A DNA stretch of 64,000 bases, taken from NCBI RefSeq assembly GCF_026184235.1, contig NZ_CP110806.1, positions 3,844,001 to 3,908,000 of the forward strand. Reading direction: 5' to 3'. Positions 38,227-47,188 of this stretch are shown here, one piece after another. The stretch's first letter is position 1. Every line of letters begins with the position of its first letter. The notes beneath the pieces were generated by a model that was not told the origin of the DNA, ran no database searches, and was given only the letters and a program-made list of their open reading frames with translations. This DNA comes from Cellulomonas sp. S1-8 (GTDB taxonomy: Bacteria; Actinomycetota; Actinomycetes; Actinomycetales; Cellulomonadaceae). Made by a program: the position numbers and the translations under genes.

Positions 38227-39186
38227 TCACACCTCCGAGGTGGCCGTGGCGGGCTGCGGGACGGCGACGGCGTCGCCGGTGAGGGAGACGAACGCGTCCT
38301 CCAGGGACGCGCGCTCCAGACGGACGTCGTGCGTGCGCACCCCGGCGCGGTCCAGCGCGACGAGCACGTCCTGGACGACCGTGCCGCCGCCGCGCACCAC
38401 CAGGGCGCGGTCCTCGACGGTCGCGTCGCGCACGTCGGGCACGCCGCGCAGCGCACCCAGCAGGACGTCGTCCGCGACGGGCTCCTGCGGGCGGACGTGC
38501 AGCACCTGCTCGCCGTGCGCGAGCGCGACGATCTCGGCGGGCGTGCCCACGGCCGCCACGCGCCCGGACGCGATGAGCGCGATCCGGTCGCACAGCCGCT
38601 CGGCCTCCTCCATGAGGTGCGTGACCAGCACGATCGTCACACCGGCGTCGCGGATCGCCTCGACGACGGCCCACGTCTCGCGCCGCGCGTGCGGGTCCAG
38701 GCCGGTGGTCAGCTCGTCGAGGATGGCGAGCTGCGGGCGGCCCACCAGCGCGAGGGCCACCGACAGGCGCTGCTTCTGCCCGCCGGACAGGTCCTTGAAC
38801 GACGTGTCCTTCTTGGCGCCCAGACCCAGCAGGTCCAGCAGGTCCGCGGGGTCGGCGGGGTCGGCGTAGAACGACGCGTACAGGTCGAGCGCCTCACGGA
38901 CGCGCAGCCGGTCCGGCAGCGCGGACTCCTGCAGCTGCAGGCCGACCTGCTCGTGCAGCGCGGCGCCGTCCGTCGTCGGGTCGAGCCCGAGCACGCGGAC
39001 CGTGCCGCCGTCGGGACGCCGCAGCCCGGCGATCATCTCGACGGTCGTGGTCTTGCCGGCGCCGTTGCGCCCCAGGACGCCGTAGATCTCGCCGCGCTCG
39101 ACCGTCAGGGACACGTCCCGGACCGCGTGCGTGCTGCCGTACGACTTGCGCAGGTGCTCGGCCTGGACGACCGGTGGTGTGCTCAT
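38227..39186 (-). CDS. ABC transporter ATPase, drug-export type
   Basis: 319 residues from ATG 39186 with GGAGG six bases upstream. Walker A GRNGAGKTTT, signature LSGGQKQRL, Walker B LAILDELTTGLD, and switch His in VLVTHLMEEAE. The ABC-2 branch with a C-terminal DUF4162-like domain (VLHVRPQEPVADD) is typical of antibiotic or lipid exporters. Note LDEL in place of LDEP after Walker B. Forms a two-gene operon with the permease. Confidence 0.93.
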   Translation of the reverse strand: MSTPPVVQAEHLRKSYGSTHAVRDVSLTVERGEIYGVLGRNGAGKTTTVEMIAGLRRPDGGTVRVLGLDPTTDGAALHEQVGLQLQESALPDRLRVREALDLYASFYADPADPADLLDLLGLGAKKDTSFKDLSGGQKQRLSVALALVGRPQLAILDELTTGLDPHARRETWAVVEAIRDAGVTIVLVTHLMEEAERLCDRIALIASGRVAAVGTPAEIVALAHGEQVLHVRPQEPVADDVLLGALRGVPDVRDATVEDRALVVRGGGTVVQDVLVALDRAGVRTHDVRLERASLEDAFVSLTGDAVAVPQPATATSEV

Positions 39187-39284
39187 GGAGGCCTCCTGGT
39201 GGGTGAGGTGCGGCGCCGGGGCGCGTGGGTGTGCGGTGCCGCGGGCCGCGCCGGGGGCAGGCTCCGTGGGGACGTGGTGCGCGG

Positions 39285-40052
39285 CTACGGGGTGGCGGGG
39301 CGCACCACGGTGCGGGCGGTGACGGCCGCGTAGGCGACCGCCGCGAGGGTGATGACGAGCACGCAGCCGAGCAGCCAGGGTGCGGCGGCCGCCCACGAGT
39401 CACGTCCGGCGGGGACGTCGGCGAAGCCGCCGAGCAGGGCGAGCACCAGCGGGATCGGGCCGACGGTCAGGGGCAGCGCGAGCGTGCCCCACCACCCGCC
39501 GACGCGCTGGTACACGACGCCCACGAGCAGACCGGACACCTGGGCGACGACGAAGGTGAGCGTGAGCTCGGTGAGCAGGAGCCCGGCCGGGGACCCCTCG
39601 TCCGCGAGCACCGCGTCGGCCACGCGCCAGCCCCAGCCCACGGCGTGGTGGAGCTCCCGCTCGAGCGCCGCGAGGGCGGTCAGCACGGCGGCGTACGCGA
39701 GGCCGGTGCCGGCGGCGACGACGAGGGTCGCGCGGGCGAACGTCCGGCGCGTCATGCCGGCCGCGACGTGCACCCGCTGGTACGCGGCGACGACGGTGAT
39801 GGCGTACGCGAACGGGAACCAGATCGCCCCCTGCCGGGAGTACAGGACGACGGCCGCGTCGAGCTCGCCGTGGATGCGCGCCAGCACCAGGGAGAAGACG
39901 ACGAAGAAGGGCAGCACGACGGCCCAGAACCACACCAGGTAGAGCAGGGCGTGCCGGCCGAGCCGGTGCACGGTGTGCGCGACGGGGCCGCGTCGGCGGC
40001 GCTGTGCCGGGGGCGGGGCCAGGGACGGGGCCGGGGGCGGCGCGGCGGTCAT
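39285..40052 (-). CDS. Six-helix ABC-associated membrane protein, paralogue 1
   Basis: 255 residues; ATG 40052 chosen for its GGAAGGAGGAG leader. Six helices. The motif GAIWFPFAYAITVVAAYQRVHVAAGMTRRTFARA is shared almost word for word with the next gene, and VYQRVGGWWGTLALPLTVGP is another shared block, so the two are paralogues. They lie downstream of a GntR-type regulator and an ATPase and are probably the membrane half of that exporter. Known relatives are poorly characterised. Confidence 0.82.
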   Translation of the reverse strand: MTAAPPPAPSLAPPPAQRRRRGPVAHTVHRLGRHALLYLVWFWAVVLPFFVVFSLVLARIHGELDAAVVLYSRQGAIWFPFAYAITVVAAYQRVHVAAGMTRRTFARATLVVAAGTGLAYAAVLTALAALERELHHAVGWGWRVADAVLADEGSPAGLLLTELTLTFVVAQVSGLLVGVVYQRVGGWWGTLALPLTVGPIPLVLALLGGFADVPAGRDSWAAAAPWLLGCVLVITLAAVAYAAVTARTVVRPATP

Positions 40053-40104
40053 CTCTCCTCCTTCCTGCTGCGGGCGGCCGGCGTGGGTGGTCACGACGTC
40101 GCGG

Positions 40105-40848
40105 TCACGACGTCGCGGTCACGGGTGCGCGCCCGGCAACGGACGCGAAGACCAGGGCCGTCAGGACGGACAGCGCGACACCGAGCCCCGCCGCGAACCC
40201 CAGGGCCTGCAGGTCGCTCACGGTCGTCCAGACGCCCGGCAGGGACATCAGGCGCAACCCGGGGGCGTACAGCAGCACGAGCAGGGGGCCGACCGTCAGA
40301 GGCAGCGTGAGCGTGCCCCACCAGGCCCCGCCGCGCAGGTACACGACCCCGACGACCAGGCCGGACAGGTTGGCGAGCACGAACGGCACGGCCAGGTCGA
40401 CGAGGAGCGCCCACGCGGGCGCCGACGCGTCGGCGAGCTGGACCTCGGTGATGGTGGACGTCCAGCCGAGGGAGTCGTGCACGGCACGCTCGATCAGCAC
40501 CAGCGACGTCAGGAGGACCGCGTACACGATGCCGGCGACCACCTCGACCACGAGCGCGGCCCGGACGAACGTGCGCCGCGTCATCCCCGACGCGACGTGC
40601 ACCCGCAGGTACGCGTTGACGAGCATGATGCTCAGCGAGAACGGGAACCAGGTGCACGCCTGCCGCGCGTACACGGCGATCGAGACGTCCGTGCTGCCGT
40701 GCGTGGCCCAGCCGACGACGTTGGCGAGGACGATCACGACGACCGCGATCAGCCAGAACCAGCGGGCCAGCTGCAGCAGCGCGGCGGCGAGCCGGCGGAC
40801 GGTGTGGGCCGTGGGCGACGGTCGGGTCGCCAGGACGGTGGTGGTCAT
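40105..40848 (-). CDS. Six-helix ABC-associated membrane protein, paralogue 2
   Basis: 247 residues. Shares with paralogue 1 the segments CTWFPFSLSIMLVNAYLRVHVASGMTRRTF and VYLRGGAWWGTLTLPLTVGP, with the same order of six helices. Its start overlaps the ATPase stop (ATGA), so it is the primary partner. The pair may form a heterodimeric permease, a plausible explanation for the tandem duplication. Confidence 0.84.
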   Translation of the reverse strand: MTTTVLATRPSPTAHTVRRLAAALLQLARWFWLIAVVVIVLANVVGWATHGSTDVSIAVYARQACTWFPFSLSIMLVNAYLRVHVASGMTRRTFVRAALVVEVVAGIVYAVLLTSLVLIERAVHDSLGWTSTITEVQLADASAPAWALLVDLAVPFVLANLSGLVVGVVYLRGGAWWGTLTLPLTVGPLLVLLYAPGLRLMSLPGVWTTVSDLQALGFAAGLGVALSVLTALVFASVAGRAPVTATS

Positions 40849-41774
40849 CGTCCCGCCCCCTGCTGCGTGGCGGACGTGCCGTCGGAGGTGCGCTGCGGGT
40901 CCGTGAGGTGGACGAACAGGTCCTGCAGCGGGACGGGCCCGAGCTCGAGGCCGGCGTCCCGTGCGCGGCGCGCCTCGCCCTCCGCGAGCGCGCCGCGCAC
41001 GGTGGTCTGGGTGGTGCCGCCGAGGCGCTGGGTCGCCAGGATGTCGCGCCCGGCGACGAACCGCTCGACGGCGTCCGCGGGCCCGGTGACGGACAGCCCC
41101 TCGGCGCGCAGCGTCTCGGCGTCCTGCACGACGAGCACCCGGCCGCGGTCCAGCACGACGACGTCCTCGAGCAGCCGCTCGATCTCGCCGATGAGGTGGC
41201 TGGACAGGATCAGGGTGCGGGGGTGCGCTGCGTAGTCGGCCAGCAGCGCGTCGTAGAACGCGTACCGGCTGGGCGCGTCGAGGCCGAGGTGGACCTCGTC
41301 GAGGATCGTCAGCGGGGCGCGGGACGCCAGCCCGAGGACGATGCCGAACGCGGACTTCTTGCCCCGGGAGAGCTTCGACGGCTTGCGCTTCGGCTCGAGC
41401 TCGAACAGGTCCATGAGCTCACCCGCGAGCTCGTGCGAGAACGCCGGGCGCGCACCGGAGACGTACGCGAGGTTGTCCCTCAGCGGGTAGTCGTCGAGCA
41501 CGTCGCCGGACTCCCGCACGAAGCACACGCCAGGCACCACGCGCTCGTTCTCCCACGGGTCCTCGCCGTCGACGAGCACGCGACCGGCGGTGGGCCGTCG
41601 GAACGCGGCGAGCAGGGACGCGAGGGTGGACTTGCCGGAGCCGTTGCGGCCGAGCAGGCCGGTGATGGTGCCGGGGCGGACGGTCAGGGTCACGTCGTCG
41701 AGCGCGACGACGTCGCCGTAGCGCTGCGTGACGCCCTGCAGCTCGACGCCCCAGCCGGTGGTCGTCGCGGTCAT
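40845..41774 (-). CDS. ABC transporter ATPase (YtrB-like)
   Basis: 309 residues. Walker A GRNGSGKSTL and Walker B PLTILDEVHLGLD; the signature motif is LSRGKKSA instead of LSGGQ, a known variant in the YtrB/EcsA-like group. H-loop in LILSSHLIGEIE. The C-terminal 80 residues form a small regulatory extension. Overlaps the regulator gene upstream and the membrane gene downstream by 4 bases each. Confidence 0.9.
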   Translation of the reverse strand: MTATTTGWGVELQGVTQRYGDVVALDDVTLTVRPGTITGLLGRNGSGKSTLASLLAAFRRPTAGRVLVDGEDPWENERVVPGVCFVRESGDVLDDYPLRDNLAYVSGARPAFSHELAGELMDLFELEPKRKPSKLSRGKKSAFGIVLGLASRAPLTILDEVHLGLDAPSRYAFYDALLADYAAHPRTLILSSHLIGEIERLLEDVVVLDRGRVLVVQDAETLRAEGLSVTGPADAVERFVAGRDILATQRLGGTTQTTVRGALAEGEARRARDAGLELGPVPLQDLFVHLTDPQRTSDGTSATQQGAGR

Positions 41775-42199
41775 CGTGCATCTCCCTGAGGTGGTGTGGG
41801 GGCCGGTGCGGGGGCGGGGGACGTGCCGGGGGACGTCGGCCGCGACGCCGCGCGGGCCCGCAGGCGGGCCACGACGTCCTCGACGTCGATGCCGAGCACG
41901 CCGGCCGCATCGGCGACGGGGTCCACGGTGTCGGCGAAGAAGGACTCGCGGGCGTCGGCGAGCAGGCGCTCGCGGGCACCCGGCGCGACGAACATGCCGA
42001 CGCCGCGACGCTTGTAGAGCACGTCCTCGTCGACCAGCTGCGCGAAGGCCTTGGCGGCGGTGGCGGGGTTGATCCGGAACGTGGTCGCGTACTGCGTGGT
42101 CGACATGACCTGCTCCTCGGCCGTCAGCGCGCCGGAGAGGACGTCCTGGCGGATCTGGTCGGCGATCTGCAGGTAGACGGGGTCACGTCCGTCGAACAT
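41771..42199 (-). CDS. GntR-family regulator, YtrA type
   Basis: 142 residues. GntR winged helix: DPVYLQIADQIRQDVLSGALTAEEQVMSTTQYATTFRINPATAAKAFAQLVDEDVLYKRRGVGMFV. A short C-terminal helical part replaces the large ligand domain, which defines the YtrA subfamily; such regulators repress their own ABC operon. The tail is Pro/Ala-rich. The operator-like inverted repeat at 42223-42246 lies just upstream. Confidence 0.92.
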   Translation of the reverse strand: MFDGRDPVYLQIADQIRQDVLSGALTAEEQVMSTTQYATTFRINPATAAKAFAQLVDEDVLYKRRGVGMFVAPGARERLLADARESFFADTVDPVADAAGVLGIDVEDVVARLRARAASRPTSPGTSPAPAPAPTPPQGDAR

Positions 42200-42222
42200 G
42201 GCACCCTCCCTGCTGGTTCGGT

Positions 42223-42246
42223 GGTTCGTTACTCGACTAATGAACC
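42223..42246 (-). promoter_or_regulatory. Candidate operator of YtrA-type regulator
   Basis: GGTTCGTTA and TAATGAACC form a 9-bp inverted repeat with one mismatch around a 6-bp centre, 24 bases upstream of the start codon. A further GGTTC (42215) and AGAACC (42250-42255) flank it. YtrA-family operators are inverted repeats of this form overlapping the promoter. Confidence 0.6.
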
Positions 42247-42290
42247 ATAGAACCGCGACGGTGGCAAGACCCGCGGCGACGGGGACGTGT

Positions 42291-42373
42291 GAAGCGTTTC
42301 GACGTTCCGCCCGGCGTTTACGCGGGTGACCTGACCGCCTAGCGTCGCCCGCGCACCGTTGTGATCGTTCACA
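42291..42373 (+). promoter_or_regulatory. Promoter and candidate operators of GH127-like gene
   Basis: TTTACG (42317-42322) and TAGCGT (42340-42345) are spaced by 17 bases, a reasonable -35/-10 pair. Upstream, GAAGCGTTTC at 42291-42300 is one base from the LacI-family palindrome GAAACGTTTC. Downstream, TGTGATCGTTCACA (42360-42373) is a perfect inverted repeat in the leader, 24 bases before the ATG. Confidence 0.5.
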
Positions 42374-42397
42374 TCACCTCGACGGAGAGGTTCGACG

Positions 42398-45181
42398 ATG
42401 TCCCAGCAGCCCGGACGACCCCCCGCACCACGCCCCGGGACGGCGGTCTCCCGCCGACTCCTCCTGCAGATGGCCGGCGTCGCGGGCGTGGCCGCCGCGG
42501 CCGGCCCCCACCTGGGCCCGCTCCCCCGGGCCCTGGCCGCCGAGCTGGCCCTGGCCCGCGCCGAGATCGGTACCCGGGCCCGCCCCTTCGAGCTCGGCCA
42601 GGTGCGCCTGACCACCAGCCGCTGGACCCAGAACCAGGACCGCACGCTCGCCTACCTGCGCAGCGTCGACGTCAACCGCCTGCTGTACAACTTCCGCGCC
42701 AACCACCGGCTGTCGACGCAGGGCGCCCAGGCGCTCGGCGGCTGGGAGGCCCCGAACTTCCCGTTCCGCAGCCACAGCCAGGGCCACTTCCTCACCGCGT
42801 GGGCGCAGGCGTGGGCGGTGCTGGGCGACACGACGTGCCGCGACAAGGCCACGACGATGGTGGCGGAGCTGGCCAAGTGCCAGGCCAACAACGGCGCCGC
42901 CGGGTTCACCACCGGCTACCTCTCCGGCTTCCCGGAGTCCGACTTCAACGCCGTGGAGACCGGGAGCGGGAACGTCTCGTACTACGCGATCCACAAGACG
43001 CTCGCCGGCCTGCTGGACGTCTGGCGGCTGCTGGGCAGCACGCAGGCGCGCGACGTCCTGCTGCGGTTCGCGGGCTGGGTGGACGCCCGCACCGGCCGGC
43101 TGTCGCAGTCGCAGATGCAGGTCGCCCTGCGGGTGGAGTTCGGCGGCATGAACGCGGTGTTCGCCGACCTCTACCTCATGACGGACGACCGGCGCTGGCT
43201 CACCGTGGCACAGCGCTTCGACCACGCCTCGGTGTTCGACCCCCTCGCCGCGAACCGCGACCAGCTGAACGGGTCGCACGCCAACACGCAGGTGCCCAAG
43301 TGGGTGGGTGCGGCGCGCGAGTACAAGTCCACCGGCACGACGCGCTACCGGGACATCGCCGGCAACGCCTGGGCGATCACCGTCGGGGCGCACACCTACG
43401 CGATCGGCGGCAACAGCGAGGCCGAGCACTTCCGTCCCCCCAACGCGATCTCGACGTACCTCGACCACGACACGGCTGAGCAGTGCAACACCTACAACAT
43501 GCTCAAGCTCACGCGCGAGCTGTGGACGCTCGACCCCGACGACGCGCGCTACTTCGACTACTACGAGCGGGCGCTGCTCAACCACCTGCTCGGCGCGCAG
43601 AACCCGTCCGACCCGATGGGCGGCTTCTCCTACTTCACGCCGCTGCGTCCCGGCGGCCGGCGCGGCACACCCACCTCGGGCCCGGCCTGGGGCGGCGGCA
43701 CGTTCTCCACGCCCTACACGACGTTCTGGTGCTGCCAGGGCACCGGGATCGAGACCAACACCAAGCTCATGGACTCGATCTACTTCTCCGAGGGCACCAC
43801 GCTCACGGTCAACCTGTTCATGCCGTCCACCCTGACGTGGACCGCCCGGAACGTGACGGTCACCCAGGCCACGACGTACCCCGTCGGGGACACCACGACC
43901 CTGACGATCGGCGGGAGCCCGTCGGGGTCCTGGACGGTCCGGGTGCGCATCCCGGCCTGGGCCACGGGCGCCTCGCTGACCCTGAACGGAGCGGCGCTGG
44001 ACGTCGCGGCCGCTCCGGGGTCGTACGCGTCGGTCACCCGCACCTGGGCGGCGGGCGACGCGCTCTCGGTCCGGCTGCCGATGACCGTGCGGGTCGAGCC
44101 GACCAACGACGACCCGGGCGTGGGCGCGGTCTTCTTCGGTCCCACGGTGCTGTCCGGCAACTACGGCGACCGCGCGCTGTCCGGGCCCCCGGCCCTCGAC
44201 GTCGCGTCCGTCACGCGCGCCGGCGCGGGGTCCCTCGCGTTCACGGCACGGGCCGATGGGCAGGCCGTGAACCTCGGCCCGTTCTACGACGCGCACGGGC
44301 ACAACTACACCGTGTACTGGCGCACCGACGGGCAGGGCGGGGGCACGCCGACGGGGACGTCGGGGCCCTACCGCCTGGTCAACGTGGCCAGCGGCCTCGT
44401 CCTCGGCATCGCCGGCATGGCGACGACCGACGGCGGACTGGCGCTGCAGTGGGGCGACAACGGGTCCGCCGACCACGACTGGGTGCTCGTGCCCGACGGC
44501 GACTCCCTCAAGCTGCGCAACGTCCACAGCGGCAAGGTGCTGGGCGTCGAGAACATGTCGACCGCCGACGGCGCGCGCGTCCTGCAGTGGGGCGACACGG
44601 GCACGGCCGACCACCGCTGGGGGCTGGTCGACGCGGGCGACGGCACCCACCGCGTCCGCAACGTGCACACGTCCCGGGTGCTCGGCATGCAGGGCAACGG
44701 GACGGCGCAGGGCGCGCAGGCCGTCATGTCGGGTGACGACGGGAGCACCGACAACCGCTGGCGCGTCGTGCCCACGGGGGCGCGGCGCATCCAGAACCGC
44801 AACAGCGGCCTGATGCTGGGCGTCACGGACATGTCGTCCGCCGACGGCGCGCGCGTGCTGCAGTGGGCCGACACCGGCACGGCGGACCACCTGTGGACGG
44901 CGACGCTCGGCAGCGACGGCCTGCTGCGGGTGCGCAACCAGCACACCGGCAAGCTCCTCGCCGTCGACGGCACCGGCAACGGCGGGCGCGCGATCTCGAC
45001 CACCGACACCGGCGCGACCACCCAGCGGTGGCGGCTCCGGTACGGGTCCGGCGGGTACTTCCGGCTGCAGAGCGCGACGGGCCGCGTGCTCGGCGTCGAC
45101 GCGATGTCCACGACCCAGGGCGCCCAGGTGCTGGTGTGGGACGACAGCGGCACCGCTGACCACCTGTGGCGGTTCGTCTGA
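42398..45181 (+). CDS. Tat-exported GH127-like arabinofuranosidase with six ricin-type repeats
   Basis: 927 residues. Twin-arginine signal SRRLLLQMAGVAG (18-30). The (alpha/alpha)6 domain (PF07944, GH127/DUF1680) carries the active-site cluster as in the Bifidobacterium beta-L-arabinofuranosidase: Glu361 and Cys363 (EQCNTYN), and Cys445-Cys446 (WCCQGTG), which bind zinc. After a beta-sandwich, residues about 653-927 comprise six ~46-residue repeats of the pattern NxxSGxVLGVxxMxxxxGAxVLQWxDxGTADHxW, likely two ricin-type trefoils for sugar binding. Substrate: probably arabinose-containing plant glycans. Confidence 0.9.
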   Translation: MSQQPGRPPAPRPGTAVSRRLLLQMAGVAGVAAAAGPHLGPLPRALAAELALARAEIGTRARPFELGQVRLTTSRWTQNQDRTLAYLRSVDVNRLLYNFRANHRLSTQGAQALGGWEAPNFPFRSHSQGHFLTAWAQAWAVLGDTTCRDKATTMVAELAKCQANNGAAGFTTGYLSGFPESDFNAVETGSGNVSYYAIHKTLAGLLDVWRLLGSTQARDVLLRFAGWVDARTGRLSQSQMQVALRVEFGGMNAVFADLYLMTDDRRWLTVAQRFDHASVFDPLAANRDQLNGSHANTQVPKWVGAAREYKSTGTTRYRDIAGNAWAITVGAHTYAIGGNSEAEHFRPPNAISTYLDHDTAEQCNTYNMLKLTRELWTLDPDDARYFDYYERALLNHLLGAQNPSDPMGGFSYFTPLRPGGRRGTPTSGPAWGGGTFSTPYTTFWCCQGTGIETNTKLMDSIYFSEGTTLTVNLFMPSTLTWTARNVTVTQATTYPVGDTTTLTIGGSPSGSWTVRVRIPAWATGASLTLNGAALDVAAAPGSYASVTRTWAAGDALSVRLPMTVRVEPTNDDPGVGAVFFGPTVLSGNYGDRALSGPPALDVASVTRAGAGSLAFTARADGQAVNLGPFYDAHGHNYTVYWRTDGQGGGTPTGTSGPYRLVNVASGLVLGIAGMATTDGGLALQWGDNGSADHDWVLVPDGDSLKLRNVHSGKVLGVENMSTADGARVLQWGDTGTADHRWGLVDAGDGTHRVRNVHTSRVLGMQGNGTAQGAQAVMSGDDGSTDNRWRVVPTGARRIQNRNSGLMLGVTDMSSADGARVLQWADTGTADHLWTATLGSDGLLRVRNQHTGKLLAVDGTGNGGRAISTTDTGATTQRWRLRYGSGGYFRLQSATGRVLGVDAMSTTQGAQVLVWDDSGTADHLWRFV

Positions 45182-45347
45182 CGGCCCATCCGTTCGGGTG
45201 TGCGCTCCGAACCACACCCGACCACCGCGCCGACGAGCCGCCGAGCCGGGACGACCGACACTGCGAGCACCCATGCACCCCACCCCAGCGCCTGCTCTCC
45301 GGTCCCGCCGCGCCCGGCCCGCGGTCACGTGGGGCACACTGGCGCTC

Positions 45348-45950
45348 GTGACCACGACGCCCGGGGGACCGCCCCGCCTCGCCGGCGCGGCGGGGGTCGA
45401 CGAGCCCGCGACGCTCGAGGCCCTCCTCGTGCGCGTCGGGACCGGCGACGAGACGGCCTTCGCGCAGGTGTACGACGCGCTCTCGTCGCGGGTGTTCGGC
45501 ACCTGCTTCGCAGTCCTGCGCGACCGCGACCACGCCGCCGAGGTGCTGCAGGAGGTCATGGTCGAGGTGTGGCGCACCGCCGCGCGCTTCGAGCCGGACC
45601 GCGGCTCCGCCCGCACGTGGGCGCTCACGCTCGCGCACCGGCGGGCGGTCGACCGGGTGCGCGCCGTGCAGGCGCAGCGGACGCGTGACCAGCGCGTGCT
45701 CGACGAGCAGGTGGAGCGCCCGTTCGACGTCGTCTCCGAGGAGGTCGAGGACAGCATGGAGCGGGCCCGGGTCCGGCGCTGCCTCGAGGGGCTGACGCCC
45801 ACGCAGCACGAGGCGGTCGTCCTCGCCTACTACGGCGGTCGGACCTACCGCGAGGTCGCCGAGCAGCTCGCGGCTCCCCTCCCGACGGTCAAGACCCGGA
45901 TCCGCGACGGGCTGCTGCGCCTGCGCGACTGCCTGGGGGTGGCGGCATGA
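45348..45950 (+). CDS. sigK: ECF sigma factor, SigK family
   Basis: 200 residues from GTG 45348; an ATG at 45273 would add a Pro/Arg-rich lead without support. Region 2 FAQVYDALSSRVFGTCFAVL, with LQEVMVEVWRTAARF and SARTWALTLAHRRAVDRVR; region 4 TYREVAEQLAAPLPTVKTRIRDGLLRLR. This matches mycobacterial SigK. Its stop overlaps the anti-sigma gene by 4 bases. Activity would depend on regulated proteolysis of RskA. Confidence 0.9.
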   Translation: MTTTPGGPPRLAGAAGVDEPATLEALLVRVGTGDETAFAQVYDALSSRVFGTCFAVLRDRDHAAEVLQEVMVEVWRTAARFEPDRGSARTWALTLAHRRAVDRVRAVQAQRTRDQRVLDEQVERPFDVVSEEVEDSMERARVRRCLEGLTPTQHEAVVLAYYGGRTYREVAEQLAAPLPTVKTRIRDGLLRLRDCLGVAA

Positions 45951-46777
45951 GCGCGCACGACGACCGCGACGCCGGGCAGCCGGACGTGCGGGACCTGCTC
46001 GGGGCGTACGCGCTCGACGCGGTCGACGACGTCGAGCGCCGCGCGGTCGAGCGGCTCGTGGCGAGCGACCCGGACGCGGCGCGGGAGCTCGCCGAGCTGC
46101 GGGCGACCGCGGCGCTGCTGGGCTCCGCCGTGCAGACAGCCCCGCCCGCCGACGTCCGGGGTGCGGTGCTCGAGGCGATCCGGCGCGAGCCGCAGGATCG
46201 TGCGGCGCACGGCGACGGGCGTGCGGTGCGGATCGACGACGAGCGGGCCACCGCCGCAGTGCCCGACACCGCAGGTGTCGTCTCCGGGGATCCCCGGCGG
46301 GTGACCGACCTGGCCACGCGTCGCCGTGCACCGCGGCCCCACTGGCTCGCCGTGGCCGCGATCGCGGTCGGCGCCGCCGCCGTGCCGGCCGGCGTCGCCT
46401 GGCAGCAGGCGCAGGAGGCGGACCGTGCGCGGGAGCAGGCACAGGTCCTCGCGGCGCTGCTCGCCGAGCCGGGCACCGAGGTGGTGCGCGGCGAGGTGGA
46501 GGGCGGCGGCACGGCCGTGGGTGTCCTCGGGACGGACCGGGCGGTCTTCACCGCGACGGGCCTCGACGACCCCGGCGCCGGCCGGGAGTACCAGCTCTGG
46601 GTCATCCGGGACGGCGTCGCGGTGCCCGACGTCGTGATGCCCGACGCGTCGGGCGAGGTCCGCGCCGTGACCGACGCCTTCGCGCCCGGTGACGCGCTCG
46701 CGGTCACCGTCGAGCCGAGCGGCGGGTCGCAGGAGCCGACGACCGACGTGCTGGTCGTGCTCGCCGCCGAGGTCTGA
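45947..46777 (+). CDS. rskA: Anti-sigma-K factor RskA
   Basis: 276 residues. N-terminal anti-sigma domain (DVRDLLGAYALDAVDDVERRAVERLV) inside the cell, one membrane helix near 128-148 (WLAVAAIAVGAAAVPAGVAW), and an external RskA domain with TGLDDPGAGREYQLWVIRDG. It sequesters SigK until cleaved at the membrane. The zinc-binding His/Cys motif of ZAS domains is absent, as is usual for RskA. ATGA overlap with sigK. Confidence 0.9.
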   Translation: MSAHDDRDAGQPDVRDLLGAYALDAVDDVERRAVERLVASDPDAARELAELRATAALLGSAVQTAPPADVRGAVLEAIRREPQDRAAHGDGRAVRIDDERATAAVPDTAGVVSGDPRRVTDLATRRRAPRPHWLAVAAIAVGAAAVPAGVAWQQAQEADRAREQAQVLAALLAEPGTEVVRGEVEGGGTAVGVLGTDRAVFTATGLDDPGAGREYQLWVIRDGVAVPDVVMPDASGEVRAVTDAFAPGDALAVTVEPSGGSQEPTTDVLVVLAAEV

Positions 46778-47188
46778 GGCCCGACCGAGGGTACGGGCAC
46801 CTGGTCCGGGCGTTCCGCCGGGTCGTCGACCGCACCGCCGACCTCGCGCTGCCCGCCGGGGTGCCCGGCGCGGCCGCTCACCGGCCCGCCGGCGAGCAAC
46901 TTGCCCCCAGCCCTCGTCACGCTGCACCAGCACCACGACCGCCCGTCCATCCCGATGCATGGCGCTGCCCGACCCGAACCGCGAGGGGGCGTACCTCCTG
47001 AACGGCGCCGCCGCCGAGAGCGGACTGAACAAGGCCCTCCTCGACGGCGGGTTCGGCGAGTTCCGCTGCCAGCTTGAGCACTAGGCGAAGTGGCACGGCA
47101 CCCCGATAGTTTGCCAGGCTGAGCTTCAGTACGACGGCATCGTCAGGTTGAGGTACACCACCCGCCCCCAGCTCTCCGACCTCACGCG
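46778..47188. other. Decayed interval, no intact gene
   Basis: After rskA there is no frame with the properties of a gene. A fragment ending FGEFRCQLEH (stop at 47082-47084) looks like the 3' end of a lost coding sequence. This marks the left border of the accessory region. Confidence 0.4.

Noticed and set aside
42374..45802. Very long antisense open frame (over 1,100 codons) opposite the GH127-like gene
   Set aside because: High-GC DNA leaves few stops in the complementary frame. Its translation is low-complexity Arg/Val/Gly/His sequence with no domain, while the plus strand encodes a clear enzyme with intact active site.
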